Source: Incurvaria masculella
Taxonomy: Eukaryota; Arthropoda; Insecta; Lepidoptera; Incurvariidae
DNA length: 64,000 nt
NCBI GenBank assembly: GCA_946894095.1
Contig: OX335641.1
Span: forward strand, 8,264,501-8,328,500
Reading direction: 5' to 3'
Part shown: piece after piece, positions 9,601 through 21,540 of the stretch
How the letters are laid out: each line of letters starts with the position of its first letter
How positions within the stretch are numbered: position 1 is the stretch's first letter
Made by a program: the position numbers and the translations under genes
The notes under the pieces: model-generated
Told to the model about the DNA's origin: nothing
Seen by the model: only the letters and a program-made list of their open reading frames with translations
Database searches by the model: none

Positions 9601-11270
9601 AGGCGAAAAAAAACTAAAAGAAATACTTAAAGTTAAATGTATTTTTCCATAATGTAATGGTTAAATTGACAATTTCACAAAAACTACGTTTCTTTTATTT
9701 ATTTCATTTATTTATTGTATAAGAATTTATGAGAAAATTAATCTTTTCAATGGTTAACTCTTTATTATACATTAAAATGCTTCATCAACAGGTAACATAA
9801 AACCATATTCGGTGTTACCCGCCCAGTAGTTTCCTTCAGGAATATGGTATGATGGTAAATTATTACAATACCTACTAAACGTAATATGTATAAATACAAG
9901 ACATAAGGATTTGTAGGGGTATCGATGGTATATTTGTATTGAAGACATCTGAAAATTGTGTGTCAGCAAAATAAAATAATGAATCTAGACATACGAACAG
10001 CAAACAAATCTTCTTTCACTATTTTATGATAATACATTAGGATAATCTATGTGTTTGAATATATTGGAGTCTAAACCTTATCTAAGGCTACAAAAGTTCA
10101 AAATTGTTAGCCAACACATGTAAGGTGCGCCGCGGCACGGTAATAGACGCTCATACGTCAGTCTGACATGATGAAATGCGAATACTGCTGTAATATTAAC
10201 GTTGCTGCTGGTTTGCGATGCCGGTTAATAGATGGCGCTGCCAGTAGATTTACACGGCACTAATGTCGACGAGTGATTAGTCGTGGAAGGGTGTGGTGTC
10301 CGAGCTTTTATAAATTCGTTTGAATGCAAATTAAAAAAAGTAGGTTGGAGCATTTGGTCTACATAGTACAGCATAATGAAATAATGAGTCCTAGCGATTA
10401 AAAAAATTACTGTGTCTATTATGTACATATCGCGCCTTCAGAACTAAATTGACGGAAATCAATAATCGGTGATTTTGAGTAATGTATGAATGACGCCTGA
10501 CTTAACGCAGCGCTTTTGATAAGTCGAAAGTGTAATGGTTCCGTGCTTCCCCTTTTCGTGGTCGTACCATTCCCGTCCCAATAATATTATAATTTAACTA
10601 TTTAATCTTGAAATTTCAATCCATCTCTTTTCTTTATCAATCTTAACATTTATTTCTAACCGATTAAAAAAAAGAGGTTCTAAATTAGACTGTTTGTTTG
10701 TAAAGCGACTAATCCGCCAATTTTGATGATTCTTTCTTTATTTGATACGTCATACTTTAGAGGTGGTTCCATAGAAATTGTATCAAATTGATTTTGTGCT
10801 TTTTGTGAAAAAAAACAAAAACAAAAAATATATACACACAGATGACGTTATGGTTGTTCTCTTCAGGTTGTTTCTTCTAATATTAATTGAACCAAGTCCA
10901 AGCACCTTGGAGTAGAAAGCGGTACAAAATCACAGAAGGGGTCCATCATTTTCAGGTTGGAGTCGGTTTAATGTTTTCTAAAACTGTTATTTTTGTGAAT
11001 TTAATTTCTTATAAACTATTTTCAAGATTATTACAGTTGGATTTTATTTGATAAAAAATTATCAATTCAATGATTACAGTGGTTTTATTTATACCTGAAT
11101 TTGAGACTAAGTTTTCAACTTTGAATGCGACGCAAGTATACTTTAGAATTCTCGAGGAAGTTGATGGCGTTTATGCTGTTTTAAGATTTCCAAAACCAAT
11201 TAACTAAATGTACCGGTCGAGTGACATCATTAAATAAGTTAGCATGCATATTACTTTCCAATTAAGAAAC
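9601..11270. other. AT-rich non-coding stretch
   Basis: No domain-bearing frame and no repeat shared with the rest of the window. A smaller GC-richer patch lies at about 10115-10260. Confidence 0.45.
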
Positions 11271-11520
11271 AAAAATGATCGGCGCTCATTTCCATCCATC
11301 TAAAGGGCTCGATCCGGAAGCACAGTCTGCGCCGGATGCGCTTTTCGCCAAACGAACATGCAACGGAGAAAATGGCGGCATTTCCGCTCGGCGGCGAACT
11401 ATAAACAAATGACGGCGGAGACGCGGGGCGCGGCTGCGCTTTGATGTTACCGCCCCCGCCGTCGCCGGTGACGACACGACAGGTATTGCTTACTTAATAT
11501 GCAGCCGAGTAGAAAAAAAT
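11271..11520. other. CpG-rich island, candidate promoter or first exon
   Basis: About 200 bp are far richer in CpG than the flanks, with runs such as 'gacgcggggcgcggctgcgc' and 'cccgccgtcgccggtgacg'. The island ends in 'cgacaggtattgc', which could be an AG|GT donor. A 63-codon minus-strand frame crosses it but looks like a compositional by-product. A host 5' UTR or regulatory element is the best guess. Confidence 0.3.
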
Positions 11521-12540
11521 AAACATTTAGGATTTTTGCGGATGGAGGAATAAAAGGATTTCCTTCCCTGGGGACTTTTCTCGGGGTTTTTCGTGAAATG
11601 AGCGAAACCTCAGCGGCATTGTGCGGGCTTCAAAGGGATTCTGTTTTTTGGCGGGTCGATCGCAAAGACACTTTGTGAGATGAGATTTTTAATCCTCGCC
11701 GCGGAAATCCACGCGTTTCGAGTATACTTATAAATATAGGTACTTTATGTAAATCAAGAATGAATTATCAATCGAGAATTTCGTTTCAGGAATGCCGCTG
11801 ACTTGATGTATAAGCAGTTAAAATAATTTCAAGTTTGATGTATTCATTTTGTTACGGAGTTATTTAATTCATTCATATTTTAAAATATATTTACTCATAA
11901 GTTTAAATTAATTGTTCATGATTCCTGATGGATTAAACATGTTTATGGAACTTACTTGCGATAAAGAACATATAGCATGTTTGCCTGATTGAGGCTAGAC
12001 GGATAAATGTGTCCTCGAAACCTTTGCTGTCTACCTTGACTCGGGGCGCTTATGAAACGCTGTTGTTGAAATTTTAGGAATGTCTATTAAATTTTAAAGA
12101 TATTCAAATCTCGGCAAAAGTACAAAGGCGACAGAAATTGTCAAAATATATTTTAATCTTAATGTCTAAAATGAAATAACGGCGTCGTGACCGATGTTGA
12201 TGCAATTTTCAAGCAATCTGCAGATTAGCCATGCGAATAGTCCTGTGAAGTTTAGTAGTTATCGGATCAACATCTTTTTTTATTTGCAAGAAAATCACAT
12301 TCAAATCGCAGGGCGAGTACGGAACGTATTTCACACAGTGTCGTTGCAATTTCGCTCTGTTAGATTTAATTATTCTGTGTATAGTTTTTAAAGTAAATTG
12401 CACAATAAATAATTTCTTTTTTTTTTTATTTTCACTTCCCAGGACGGATTGCTTTATTCGATGGCTTGTGTCAATATTGAAAAATTTTGTGAAAAACCCG
12501 TGTCAAGCCTATAATTGTATTACCTCAAATTAACGCAAAA
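11521..12540. other. Non-coding stretch before the CR1 element
   Basis: No recognisable frame or repeat. It is moderately GC-rich to about 11720 and then AT-rich. Confidence 0.45.
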
Positions 12541-12542
12541 AT

Positions 12543-14460
12543 AATTGAATGAATGAATAAATTCTTTATTGTGCATAACAAAAATACAATTTCAGAGAAA
12601 ACATACAGCAAAACAACAATACTGCACAAAGGCGGACTTATCACTAAGAGTGATTTCTTCCAGTCAACCCTTGGGGTGATGAGGAAAGGCAATAGAAATA
12701 TCTGTAGGTAGGTGACACACCAGAATTTGAAAAGAAAAAAAAATTAACTCCATAAACATACATATACCATAATATATACATATTTATACATATAATTGAA
12801 TATACTAATATATATGATACAATACACTAATACATATTATTATATCCACAAACCAGGGAAAAAAAACCTATAATAACTATTACCATTGATTCTAAAATCA
12901 GTACTATTAGAAGGACAATAAAATTAAATATATATATACAGTGAGAACATATTATCATCTTTACATTTCATTTAAGTAAAACTCCTTGACTTTAAGTTTG
13001 AAAGAGCTGATAGTTTGACAGGAGCGGACTGTGATGGGCAACGAGTTCCACAGACGTGCGGCATGAACAGTAAAGGAGTTAGAGAAAAAACACGTCGTAT
13101 GGCGAGGAATCGCAAGGATACTGTCATTGCTAGATCGCAAAGGGAGACCGTGTGAAGAGAGGTTCATAAACCGGGAACGAAGATATTCAGGAGAGTTAGG
13201 GTTATTTAGAATTCCGTAAAGAAGAATTAGTAAATGACAGTTCCTTCGGAAACGGATGGGTAGCCATTTAAGCTCTCGACGGTACTGCGATACATGGTCA
13301 TATTTACGCAGACCATATATGAAGCGAATGCAGAGATTCTGCAAACGATCCAGCTTGTCTAGGAGAACTTCAGTTAGATCCAAGTAGCAAACATCTGCGT
13401 AGTCCAAAATCGGAAAGAGGAGAGTTTGCACCAAAGTAATTTTGGTTCGGACTGGGAGGAAATTCTGCAAGCGCTTTAAGGAGTGGGCGGCGGCAAAGAT
13501 TTTTCTGCTGACCTCGTTTACCTGGGGCACCCACGATAAAGTTTCGTCAATGAAAATTCCTAAATTCTTGACTGTTTTGGAGTATGGTATGACAACTCCA
13601 TTGTAGATCACTGCTGGCAATGTGCTGTAATCAACCTTCGACAGAAGTCTAGGGCTGCCTATTATTATGGCTTGTGATTTGGTAGGATTTACCAGCAGGC
13701 CAAATGATTTTGTCCAAGTAAGTATATGTTCCAGGTTCACGTTCATTTCAGATACGGTATCTGCCAGGTTATCTAAGGAGCAATGCAAATACAACTGTAA
13801 GTCATCGGCGTAAAGGTGGTAGAGAGAAGTAAGCAGATTCGTGATCAGATTTATAAAGATGGAAAACAGCAAAGGAGATAACACGCCACCTTGTGGAACG
13901 CCAGCAGTCAAATCAGCCCAGTCAGAATATTCATTGTCAATCCTGATACACTGATGACGACCACGAAGGTATGAATCAAACCAGTCAAGCACTACCGGAG
14001 ATAAGTTAAGTGTCCTTAGAATACCTAGCATAATGTCAAAGTCAACTGTATTGAAAGCATTGCTGAAGTCCAGCAACGTTAAAACTGTAACATTCTTATT
14101 TTCCATATTTGTACGGACATCTTCAGTGACTTTGACAAGGGCAGTGACAGTGCTGTGACCAGGTCGGAAACCTGACTGCATTAGGTTCAGTATGTGGTTA
14201 TCTGTAAGAAAGTCGGCCAACTGCTGGTGAACAATGCGTTCCAAGATTTTTGACAAAACCGGTAAAATTGAAATAGGGCGATATTGGCTGAAAGAGGAGG
14301 GATTTGAAATTTTTGGGAGAGGAATAACGTAAGCCCTTTTCCAGGTACTTGGATGAAGTAATATTCAGATAAGAAAGCCAATTCCTCAATAAGACTCGTG
14401 AAACGGACACCTGCATCTTGAAATAGGTAAGCGAAAAAAAGCCAATTTGTAACGGAGTCC
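12543..14460 (-). mobile_element. 5'-truncated CR1-type LINE
   Basis: Minus-strand non-LTR retrotransposon. The 3' end lies at low coordinates: an AATAAA-like signal followed by a short (ATTC)n tail at about 12546-12562, which is the usual CR1/L2 style of ending. There is about 400 bp of 3' UTR (12563-12960). Upstream of it is the C-terminal two thirds of ORF2. The homology stops near 14450-14460, inside the reverse transcriptase N-terminal part, so the endonuclease and ORF1 are missing. This is ordinary 5' truncation during target-primed reverse transcription. Confidence 0.9.
12961..14455 (-). pseudogene. CR1-type ORF2 fragment (reverse transcriptase), 5' truncated and frameshifted
   Basis: The main open stretch runs from 12961 to about 14364. 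It begins upstream of the TTG at 14256 with a recognisable 'VIPLPKI...YRPISILPV' block and covers the RT fingers, palm and thumb. Counting from that TTG, SGFRPG is at 28-33, the palm motif LLDFSNAF near 61-68, GVPQGG at 119-124, catalytic YADD at 149-152, and the CR1-like C terminus with AARLWNSLP follows. A TGA at 14367-14365 and a one-base frame change break it. RT-like sequence continues in another frame to about 14450. The preserved length of open RT implies a fairly young copy. It has no start codon, promoter or endonuclease, so it is not functional. Confidence 0.88.
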
Positions 14461-14810
14461 TAAATTATTTAGGCGCCAATTTGGCAGCGCAAGTAAACGC
14501 TTCAAATCGTTAGCGATTTCACAATGAAACCTGAAATCTCATCAGCGTCGCCACCTGAGCCGCGGCTCCGCTGCGCGATCTATTCTATTATTTTATATTG
14601 CGAAATATCCGTTTCGTTCGTAGGGCTAATGAAATTACACCGATCCTCAAATAGCTCTACCTTCTTTCTTAAAAGATATTGTATCATCAAAAGTGATGCA
14701 ATTATAATACACGATGTACTGAAGCGAATGAAATTAAACATCTTTTATCTTAAGTAAATATACTTTTGTCGTACTAAGCAGGTACGTCGCTTATTCCAAA
14801 GAATGTGACA
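14461..14810. other. Non-coding stretch
   Basis: Contains a short GC-rich patch near 14545-14580 ('gagccgcggctccgctgcgc'). No credible coding or RNA gene. Confidence 0.4.
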
Positions 14811-15095
14811 TGTATGTATGTACAATCGACCGTGAAGCAAGGACACATTAATACAAAAAAAGAGCCCAGTAAAAATAACTACTTCACGAATATACTGCAA
14901 GGCTGGACCCGAACCAGCAAAACATACAATTCGCGGGTATTGAGTCTACCTATTTCGCCATCGACCGTACACCCATAATTTGAAATCCTCCCTTAATCCT
15001 CCTAACACACTAAACTAACGCCTCCTATTAACACAGCGTTTAAGATTATACCTACATACATTTATTTAACGCTTCATCTGTATTCCGGACATTAA
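14811..15095. repeat. Dispersed repeat family D, first copy
   Basis: Shares 'tgtatgtacaatcgaccg', 'gcaaggacacattaat', 'actgcaaggct' and 'aacacagcgtttaagat' with 21126-21540, in the same order. Here the internal foldback is mostly lost. It is probably a non-autonomous DNA element. Confidence 0.6.
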
Positions 15096-15110
15096 CTGCA
15101 AAAATTACTA

Positions 15111-15143
15111 GGGACTCCCGTAGGCAGTACTTACGGGGGTCCC
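15111..15143. repeat. Short stem-loop
   Basis: GGGACTCCCGTA (15111-15122) pairs with TACGGGGGTCCC (15132-15143), with one wobble pair and a 9-base loop. Function unknown. Confidence 0.5.
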
Positions 15144-15370
15144 TATGTTGAATAATACTCGTGTGTCCTTTTACTACTTCATAGGTTTATTGTATAGACT
15201 TTTTACCTACAATAGTTAAAGAAAATATTGATTGAATATATCAAAACTAAGAACTTAAATAAAATATAATAATGCTTACAACGCGTGTCACTAAAAAACA
15301 TACGACTTCTGCAAGTTTATCAAGTTCATGTTTCTCATTTTAAAAAACAATAATCGCTAGGATTGTTTGG

Positions 15371-15560
15371 AGAAAATGCCTACTCGAATAAGGTATAAAA
15401 GGCTAGTAGGATGTGACTAGTAGACGGTTGAGGCAGTCGGCTATACGTACTCCCTACGTAATCTGTCGCGACGTACTCGTTCTGGTGTAAATTAAAAGCT
15501 TAACAACTTCTCAACGGAACCCTACTGCCCTCGGCCCCGCACCCCCGCGTGGACAAGATT
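15371..15560 (+). promoter_or_regulatory. TATA-bearing, LTR-like stretch
   Basis: TATAAAAGG at 15394-15402 is followed by a CAGT start-like motif (15434), then an ATTAAA at 15492-15497 and a C-rich tail ('cggccccgcacccccgcg'). This order (TATA, start site, polyadenylation-like signal, GC-rich end) resembles an insect solo LTR or LTR fragment. No matching second LTR or terminal TG...CA pair could be fixed, so a host core promoter remains possible. Confidence 0.3.
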
Positions 15561-16455
15561 CCTAATATAATATTTAACCCTTCCTCTTACTGAACTTTAT
15601 AGATGGTCTGTTTTCTGATGCATTATAATGTTTCAGAAGAAGCATATTTTGTTGCGAAATGTAGAGTAAAATGTTCAAAAATTAAAGTAGTTCTAATGTT
15701 TGGAATTATTTAAATTAAAATATTTAATTTAGATTTATATTTTTATTTTGACGCATAGTTGTTATAAATTAATAATACTTCTTCCCCGGTGCGAGATGCT
15801 TTGTCATATATTTCATGTTTTGGGACGTGGCCAAATTTAAAAACCAAAGAAACGATCTGAAACATGTGGACTCTATATATAGTATACATTTCAGAAGAGT
15901 TATTCCCAATCAAAAAGAAGCAACCTTAATTATTTTCTTCGTGGTATTAAGGTTTGAAGTTAATAAACCAACTGTGCATTATTGCCGGTATATAATTTTC
16001 GAATGCTCCCTCTATGTTTGTACACGCTGCTCACGATTTCAACCCTTCACCCCGAACGTTCATCCAATTCGGTTAGACATTTTATCTGCAAGATGAGCGA
16101 TAATTACAGGCGCAGATGGCATTAAAGCTTCTTAATTCGGGTTTAGACTTTTTGGTAATTTGGTTACAGAGAAATTTCTTACGGGGTTTCTTTTTAATTT
16201 GGAGTAGAATGGGTTAAGTCAGTTGAAGACGATTTGGGGTATAATGTATTGTCTCTTGAATACATATCGGGATATATTCACGCCAATATGGCATAGGTGA
16301 GCTAGGTGGGATTTCACTTTACGAGCATTCGTTCGCTGTTCCTACTCCTCTAGTGGCCCGCCGTGCCGTCCTCGACTACTAGGTGATTAAAATTTCAATG
16401 AGAGCTTTTGCTCCTGTTCAAGTTAACTGCTAGGCTTTTAAAAAATATATACATA
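15561..16455. other. Non-coding stretch
   Basis: AT-rich, with one moderately GC-rich patch at about 16340-16380. Nothing identified. Confidence 0.4.
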
Positions 16456-16601
16456 CCCTATTACTAATAAACTCAGATCATCATCTGAATAGTTATACAA
16501 TGTTTTCTCCTTTTCTCTCGAATTTGAAACTGCATGCCAATGCAAAGGACAAAACATTGTATAACTAAACAGATGATGATCTGGGTTTATTAGTAACAGG
16601 G
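16456..16601. mobile_element. MITE with long terminal inverted repeats
   Basis: A 146-bp element opens CCCTATTACTAATAAAC and closes with its near-complement. The arms extend about 50 bp with a handful of mismatches and leave a loop of roughly 40 bp. No clear target duplication can be read, so the superfamily is unassigned. It cannot code for a transposase. Confidence 0.75.
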
Positions 16602-17640
16602 AGTATTTAAAGGGCGAATGGCTTACCCTGTCGATGAATCGCCGAAAGGACTAAAACTGGCCAGAAAAGGAAAAGGTGTCTTGTGATCTTGCGGGCAACA
16701 CAACACACACACTGGCATTGCCTACAGGTTATTCTGCCCGAGGACTGGTCGGAGAGTAGTTTAAACACATTTTGCTCGCAGAACTCGAAACATGGACCAA
16801 AAGCAAATCTTTGGCACACAAGTAATCCCAAATTGATTCGAAGTTTCTTATTTCGGGTCGAGTTCCATATTTTGTTGGTTTTTCCAATGTTTTCTATTCA
16901 TCAAAAGTTTTATTCACAGTGGGCAAACTCAAATTAAAAACTATGACAAAATCGCATTTTATAAGATAAAACCTATACCCACGTTATAAAGATAGCCCGC
17001 CAACTCTGAATAAGAAAATTTATGTTCAACTAACTTTAACAACTACACTTTAACAACAACTAAATTTAATTCGAGTTTTCTATGGTATGTCTTTCAGAAA
17101 CATTTTGCTCACCGTGTGATTTTTTTAATATCAATATTATAAACAATGCCAAGTACGGAAGCCATAAAAACTCCGCATTATCGTGTAAATTACCGTGCAA
17201 TAGCTGGTAACTGGCGGTCAACATAATAAGAAAGTAATAAGTTAGGTTGATGAGACAACACATGTAACAATTTGCTGACCGAGAATTTTGCTAAAATGCC
17301 ACATGTCTTGAGGGTGCTCAATCTCTCACGTTATTGGTAGTAAGGGGAAATTTACGCTTTTTGGTCCTATATTTTATATGAAATGGACCAGTTGCTTATA
17401 CAGTACAAAATTTACATATATTATTTAACATTCGTGGTGTATCAGTTCACTTTAAACTCTTATATTGATATTCATTTCCTATTACAATATAATTTACCAA
17501 TAGCTGAGGTACCGCTGCCTTGAATTGTAAATGCATTGTATCTGTTTTAATTGTGATTAAGTTGATATGGAAAAATATTTCTTGCGAAATATAAAATTGG
17601 TATGCTCATGAAATTTCACCAGGCCGCGTAGCGTTGATAT
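16602..17640. other. Non-coding stretch
   Basis: Open frames at 16607-16937 lie on both strands over the same bases and carry no domain. Nothing else identified. Confidence 0.4.
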
Positions 17641-17960
17641 TTGGTCTTTGTAGACGAGTTTGCAGGTGTTAGTAGTTACATATTGTTTATGAATGCGGTA
17701 AGAATACCTGGTCCAAGTTTTCCATCCGAAGACGTAGCGAAGCGCCGCGGCGCCGGAGAGACAGCCTGGCGCCAGATACTCGTAGGACTAGAGAGCGTTT
17801 CAGTGCTCGTCGGCGTTTGGGGCTGGGTTGTTGGTGATGCGCTTCTCGCGCGACACTTCATTTCGCATTTGGCACTAAACACACTAACACACACCAGCCT
17901 ACCGGAGGCCACAGACATCTAGCCACGCGGCAGCGTGTCAAGCCAAGTTCAAGAAAAAGG
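17641..17960. other. GC-rich island with overlapping open frames
   Basis: GC-rich block ('agcgccgcggcgccgg') with a 93-codon plus-strand and an 80-codon minus-strand frame over the same bases, as expected from composition. No signal peptide, domain or splice context decides between them. A host exon or promoter is possible. Confidence 0.25.
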
Positions 17961-19990
17961 AACTGGCGGGCAGCAGCCGTGTGTTTTTACTTAGCTAGTT
18001 TTGATATACAAGATATTTCAGATTTGGCTAATGAAATTTTCACGTTTTTAAATACGCAAGTTACTGTTTTATATTGTACACATTACATTTCTTACTATTA
18101 TAAAAACATTGGTTTGCTGGTAAAAACTAGTCAAATTAAATCTTGAGCTTCCATTTATTCTAAATTATCCGGATTTGTCTAAATTATTTTAAAAAATCCA
18201 CGTTATCTACAGAACTTGGAACCCATTTAGATTTCAATTGTTACCATTGGCTACCATTTTTACATTTATCTTTTTGATAGGATAGTATTTACCCAAAAAA
18301 GGTATAACTGCGTGTGTGATAGTTTTGTAGTCTCTGCCACTTGCCACCTTATTAGAATTGAACATTTTCTTTGAGGGCACCCACCCACGCCTTACCATTT
18401 TTTTTATTAAATCGCATAAGAGGTACCCGACGACATTCATGGGTTTTCACATGTCCAGCTTTGTTGTACCTATTAATATGCCAGATACTTTGGAAACGTA
18501 GTTTTTCAAATTCTATATTAGAGCTTTGAAATTGCTTCGTTACTCTCCTTGAATGCCACTTCAGTATCTGGTCCGAGTAACACTTGCAATATGAGAAGTG
18601 GAACGAAGCGGCTATACAAACAATTTGTAGCTGCTGTTGTATTAACGTTTTATTTGTGTCTATTATGTGTATGCCCACACGGTAAGTCCATGCCTAGATC
18701 ACATTAAGGATGTGTGGGAGAACCAATAAAACATTTAACGCCATAATGTTAAGGTAGGCGATGAAATTAATGAAGTAATGTACTTGCTTAAGTTGAATCG
18801 CAACGCTCGGTAAATCTTTAAGAAAATGTAGGTAATGCCATTATCTAAAGATTTAGAAAATACATTACTTGGCGAGATAGTCGCCACTGGTCTATTGTGT
18901 CAAAGAATGAGTGTTCAAATTCCGGGGTATGCCTGCACCTCTGTCTTTCTTGTCAAATATGGACATATGCATTTTCCATTTCAGTTTAAAATTATTTTTA
19001 TAATTTTAGATATACTTCAATAAAATCGAGGTGACACCTTGGTATAAAAAATGTCTCATTTATTAATGGTAGCTTCATGCATAAATTAAACTCGTATGGA
19101 ATCGTCAAACTAGACTATGTCGTGGAATGTAATATAGCTGCCAAAAACATACGGAGAAAATATTTGGATATAGTGATGTGAACGCAATTGAAATCGTTTT
19201 ACCATGCAAATGTTATGAAAATAAAATTGTATAACATTTCTCAGAATAATCTATATGTTAAGATTCTGCTGATGCAAATTTGAAATTAATTATTTTCCAA
19301 CTTGGACCAAAAGATGCTCGAAAAGGCAAATCAAATTTGTTCGTATTTTCCATTCAATGTACAGCTACCGATCACAAGGAAGATCCTGGTATGACATCTT
19401 GTTCATTAGACATGGAACATGTTGCGCGATTGTCATGACAGTAGGAATACTATTAGCAATTCATAACGCAAGGCACCAATTTTCTTCGGGAAAGCCTAAT
19501 ATTATTTTGATAGTTGGTGTGGTATAGCCATCTATGTTGGGTATAAAGATTTATACATTTTAGAGCATTGAAATTTTCAGAGGACACCTGAGTACTTTCC
19601 AATGTTATGACTCTAAAAACAGGAACGATCCTTTTTTCTCCTGTCAATGTAGCAACTTGTCAGCTCGTCGATAAGCCTGTATGACTTGCAACCTAGTTGA
19701 GTGCAGGTGACAACCTGCAAAGCAACTTATCCTACATAAATTCCGCTGCATTTACAGTGTAAAATTATTGCCGACTCATTAGTTTCTATCGAATTTCCTC
19801 ACGAATATCCCGAAGCGTGTTTCGCGCTGAAACTTCTGCTCATTTTCCAGGTGCCGCTTCGAACGTCTGGTAAAGTTGCTAAGGAAAACTATGAAAATTC
19901 ACGTTCCTTCATCGAAATGAGGCATGGTATTGGAATGGAAGTAGGTTGCGAAGGATTTTTTCCCACGTGAAATATACGGAGATAGTAAAA
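17961..19990. other. Non-coding stretch
   Basis: AT-rich. A weak family A trace ('aaggaagatcctggtatgac') lies at about 19376-19396. A 108-codon minus-strand frame (18352-18678) has no recognisable feature. Confidence 0.4.
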
Positions 19991-19994
19991 GATA

Positions 19995-20400
19995 ATAAAT
20001 AATAATAATAATGGTTTATTTCAGAGCATAATATCAATATTTGGTTGCACTACGTCACCTAGAATAAACAATAAACAATTAAAATTTAAATAAAATCAAT
20101 ACATTTGTATAGAGATAAATCGAATTAAAATAGATAAAATTCCAGATGAAAATCCAATTCTATAAAATCTATAAAATTTTTAAAATCACATTTAAATTCT
20201 ATACACATTACATACAATTCAATAAATTTATATTAGTCTGGTAACATACGCTTCATGACATTGCAATATGTACTAAAATGTATTTTATATCCTCATAAGG
20301 TGACCACCTAAGTTTTGGAAGCAATTCACTTATTTTTAACGGTAAACGTGTTTAGATGTCGAATAGGCCACCCCTTTTTTTCTGTAAAATTAACTAAATA
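19995..20400 (-). mobile_element. Probable LINE 3' end, minus strand
   Basis: Read on the minus strand, the block ends 'ctgaaataaaccattatt' and then a short (ATT)n tail at about 19998-20012. This is a polyadenylation signal plus simple-repeat tail of the kind that closes LINEs. No coding remains. The upstream limit is uncertain. Confidence 0.35.
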
Positions 20401-20502
20401 AATTTAAAAAAATGTTCGGTCCAATTTGCAAAAAAACTTGCATAGATAGGAATAAAACATTTTTTTACAATTATAATTTTTATATAAAAACTAATAAAGA
20501 AA

Positions 20503-20547
20503 ATTGCGTTATGAGATCTAACGGAACGTTAGATCTCATAACGCAAT
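20503..20547. repeat. Perfect short palindrome, 21-bp arms, 3-bp spacer
   Basis: Arm 20503-20523 (ATTGCGTTATGAGATCTAACG) is perfectly complementary to 20527-20547. The spacer is GAA. The arms stop abruptly and no other copy is seen. Confidence 0.95.
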
Positions 20548-20601
20548 AATTAAAAATAATAAAGGCTCTTTATTTATCATTTTCACGTTCACAAACAGCG
20601 A

Positions 20602-20628
20602 CCAGGCGAGGATACCTCCCTCGCCTGG
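20602..20628. repeat. GC-rich stem-loop, 10-bp arms
   Basis: CCAGGCGAGG (20602-20611) pairs perfectly with CCTCGCCTGG (20619-20628) around a 7-base loop. It lies about 55 bp from the palindrome at 20503. Confidence 0.8.
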
Positions 20629-20639
20629 CTTAAATAAGT

Positions 20640-21125
20640 CACATATTTAAAAATATATTAAAGGACATGAACAAAAAAAAATCGTCTTGAACATGTTATA
20701 AATGCGATCATTAAGCTCCTTCGTTCAAGTAATTATGCTCACTTAATTCGGCTACACAAAAATACAACACAAAAATAGTGCAATCCTCAACTCAATTCTA
20801 TTCCCCTGCCAACAATTTGCCCTGTAATGATATCCCCTGAATATAATCAGGGTCTTCACCCCGCGCCCCCGCGTCTCCTATCTCACGGACCCTAAACAGA
20901 TTTGTAGGTAACAATATTGCCGCTCGGAAATATGATTTATCCGTAAACAATATAAAATCTACGATCCATCAAATTTTTCCTCCACTTCGTCATTATCTGC
21001 TATGAGTGGGTATAACTTTCTTGATATTTTCGATAAAAATACCTAAGACTTCTGTCAAAAAACCTTCTAGTCCGTGTTTTATTCAAAAGTTAATTTTAAC
21101 ATTCTCATACTAAGAATATAAAATT
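20640..21125. other. Non-coding stretch
   Basis: AT-rich with a C-rich patch at about 20860-20880. Nothing identified. Confidence 0.4.
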
Positions 21126-21540
21126 AATGTATGTACAATCGACCGCCAAGCAAGGACACATTAATTGAAGAAAGAGCCCTGTAAAATTAACGACTTTATA
21201 CATGTACTGCAAGGCTAGAGCCAGCCTTGCATCTTTCCTTGATTACGGGAGGAGAGACTGTAGGAGAATTCCAAATTATGGATAAACAACAGGTGGCGAA
21301 TTTAGTAGACGCAATGCTCGCGAATTGCTGGCTCCAGCCTTGCAGTATATGTATAAAGTCGTTCATTTTAGAAGGCTCTTTCTTCAATTAATGAATAACA
21401 CAGCGTTTAAGATCATACCTACTTATATTTTGCAACGTCCACCACACTGGTGAAGCGTTAAACGCTGTGTTAGTAGGAGGCCCCGTTAACGGGAGGAGGG
21501 ACTGTAGGAGAATTAATAGGCATTAGTAGGTAAGTCAACT
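21126..21540. repeat. Dispersed repeat family D, second copy, with foldback
   Basis: Second copy of the family at 14811-15095. It carries a long imperfect inverted repeat: 21165-21224 against 21328-21387, 60-bp arms with a loop of about 103 bp. A smaller inverted pair ('taacacagcgttta' near 21397 and its complement near 21457) follows it. It is probably a foldback or MITE-type element. Confidence 0.65.

Noticed and set aside
17641..17922. 93-codon protein-coding gene
   Set aside because: An equally long frame exists on the opposite strand, and neither has a domain. This is expected from GC-rich composition.
18352..18678. 108-codon minus-strand gene
   Set aside because: No domain, signal peptide, splice context or composition shift distinguishes it from chance.
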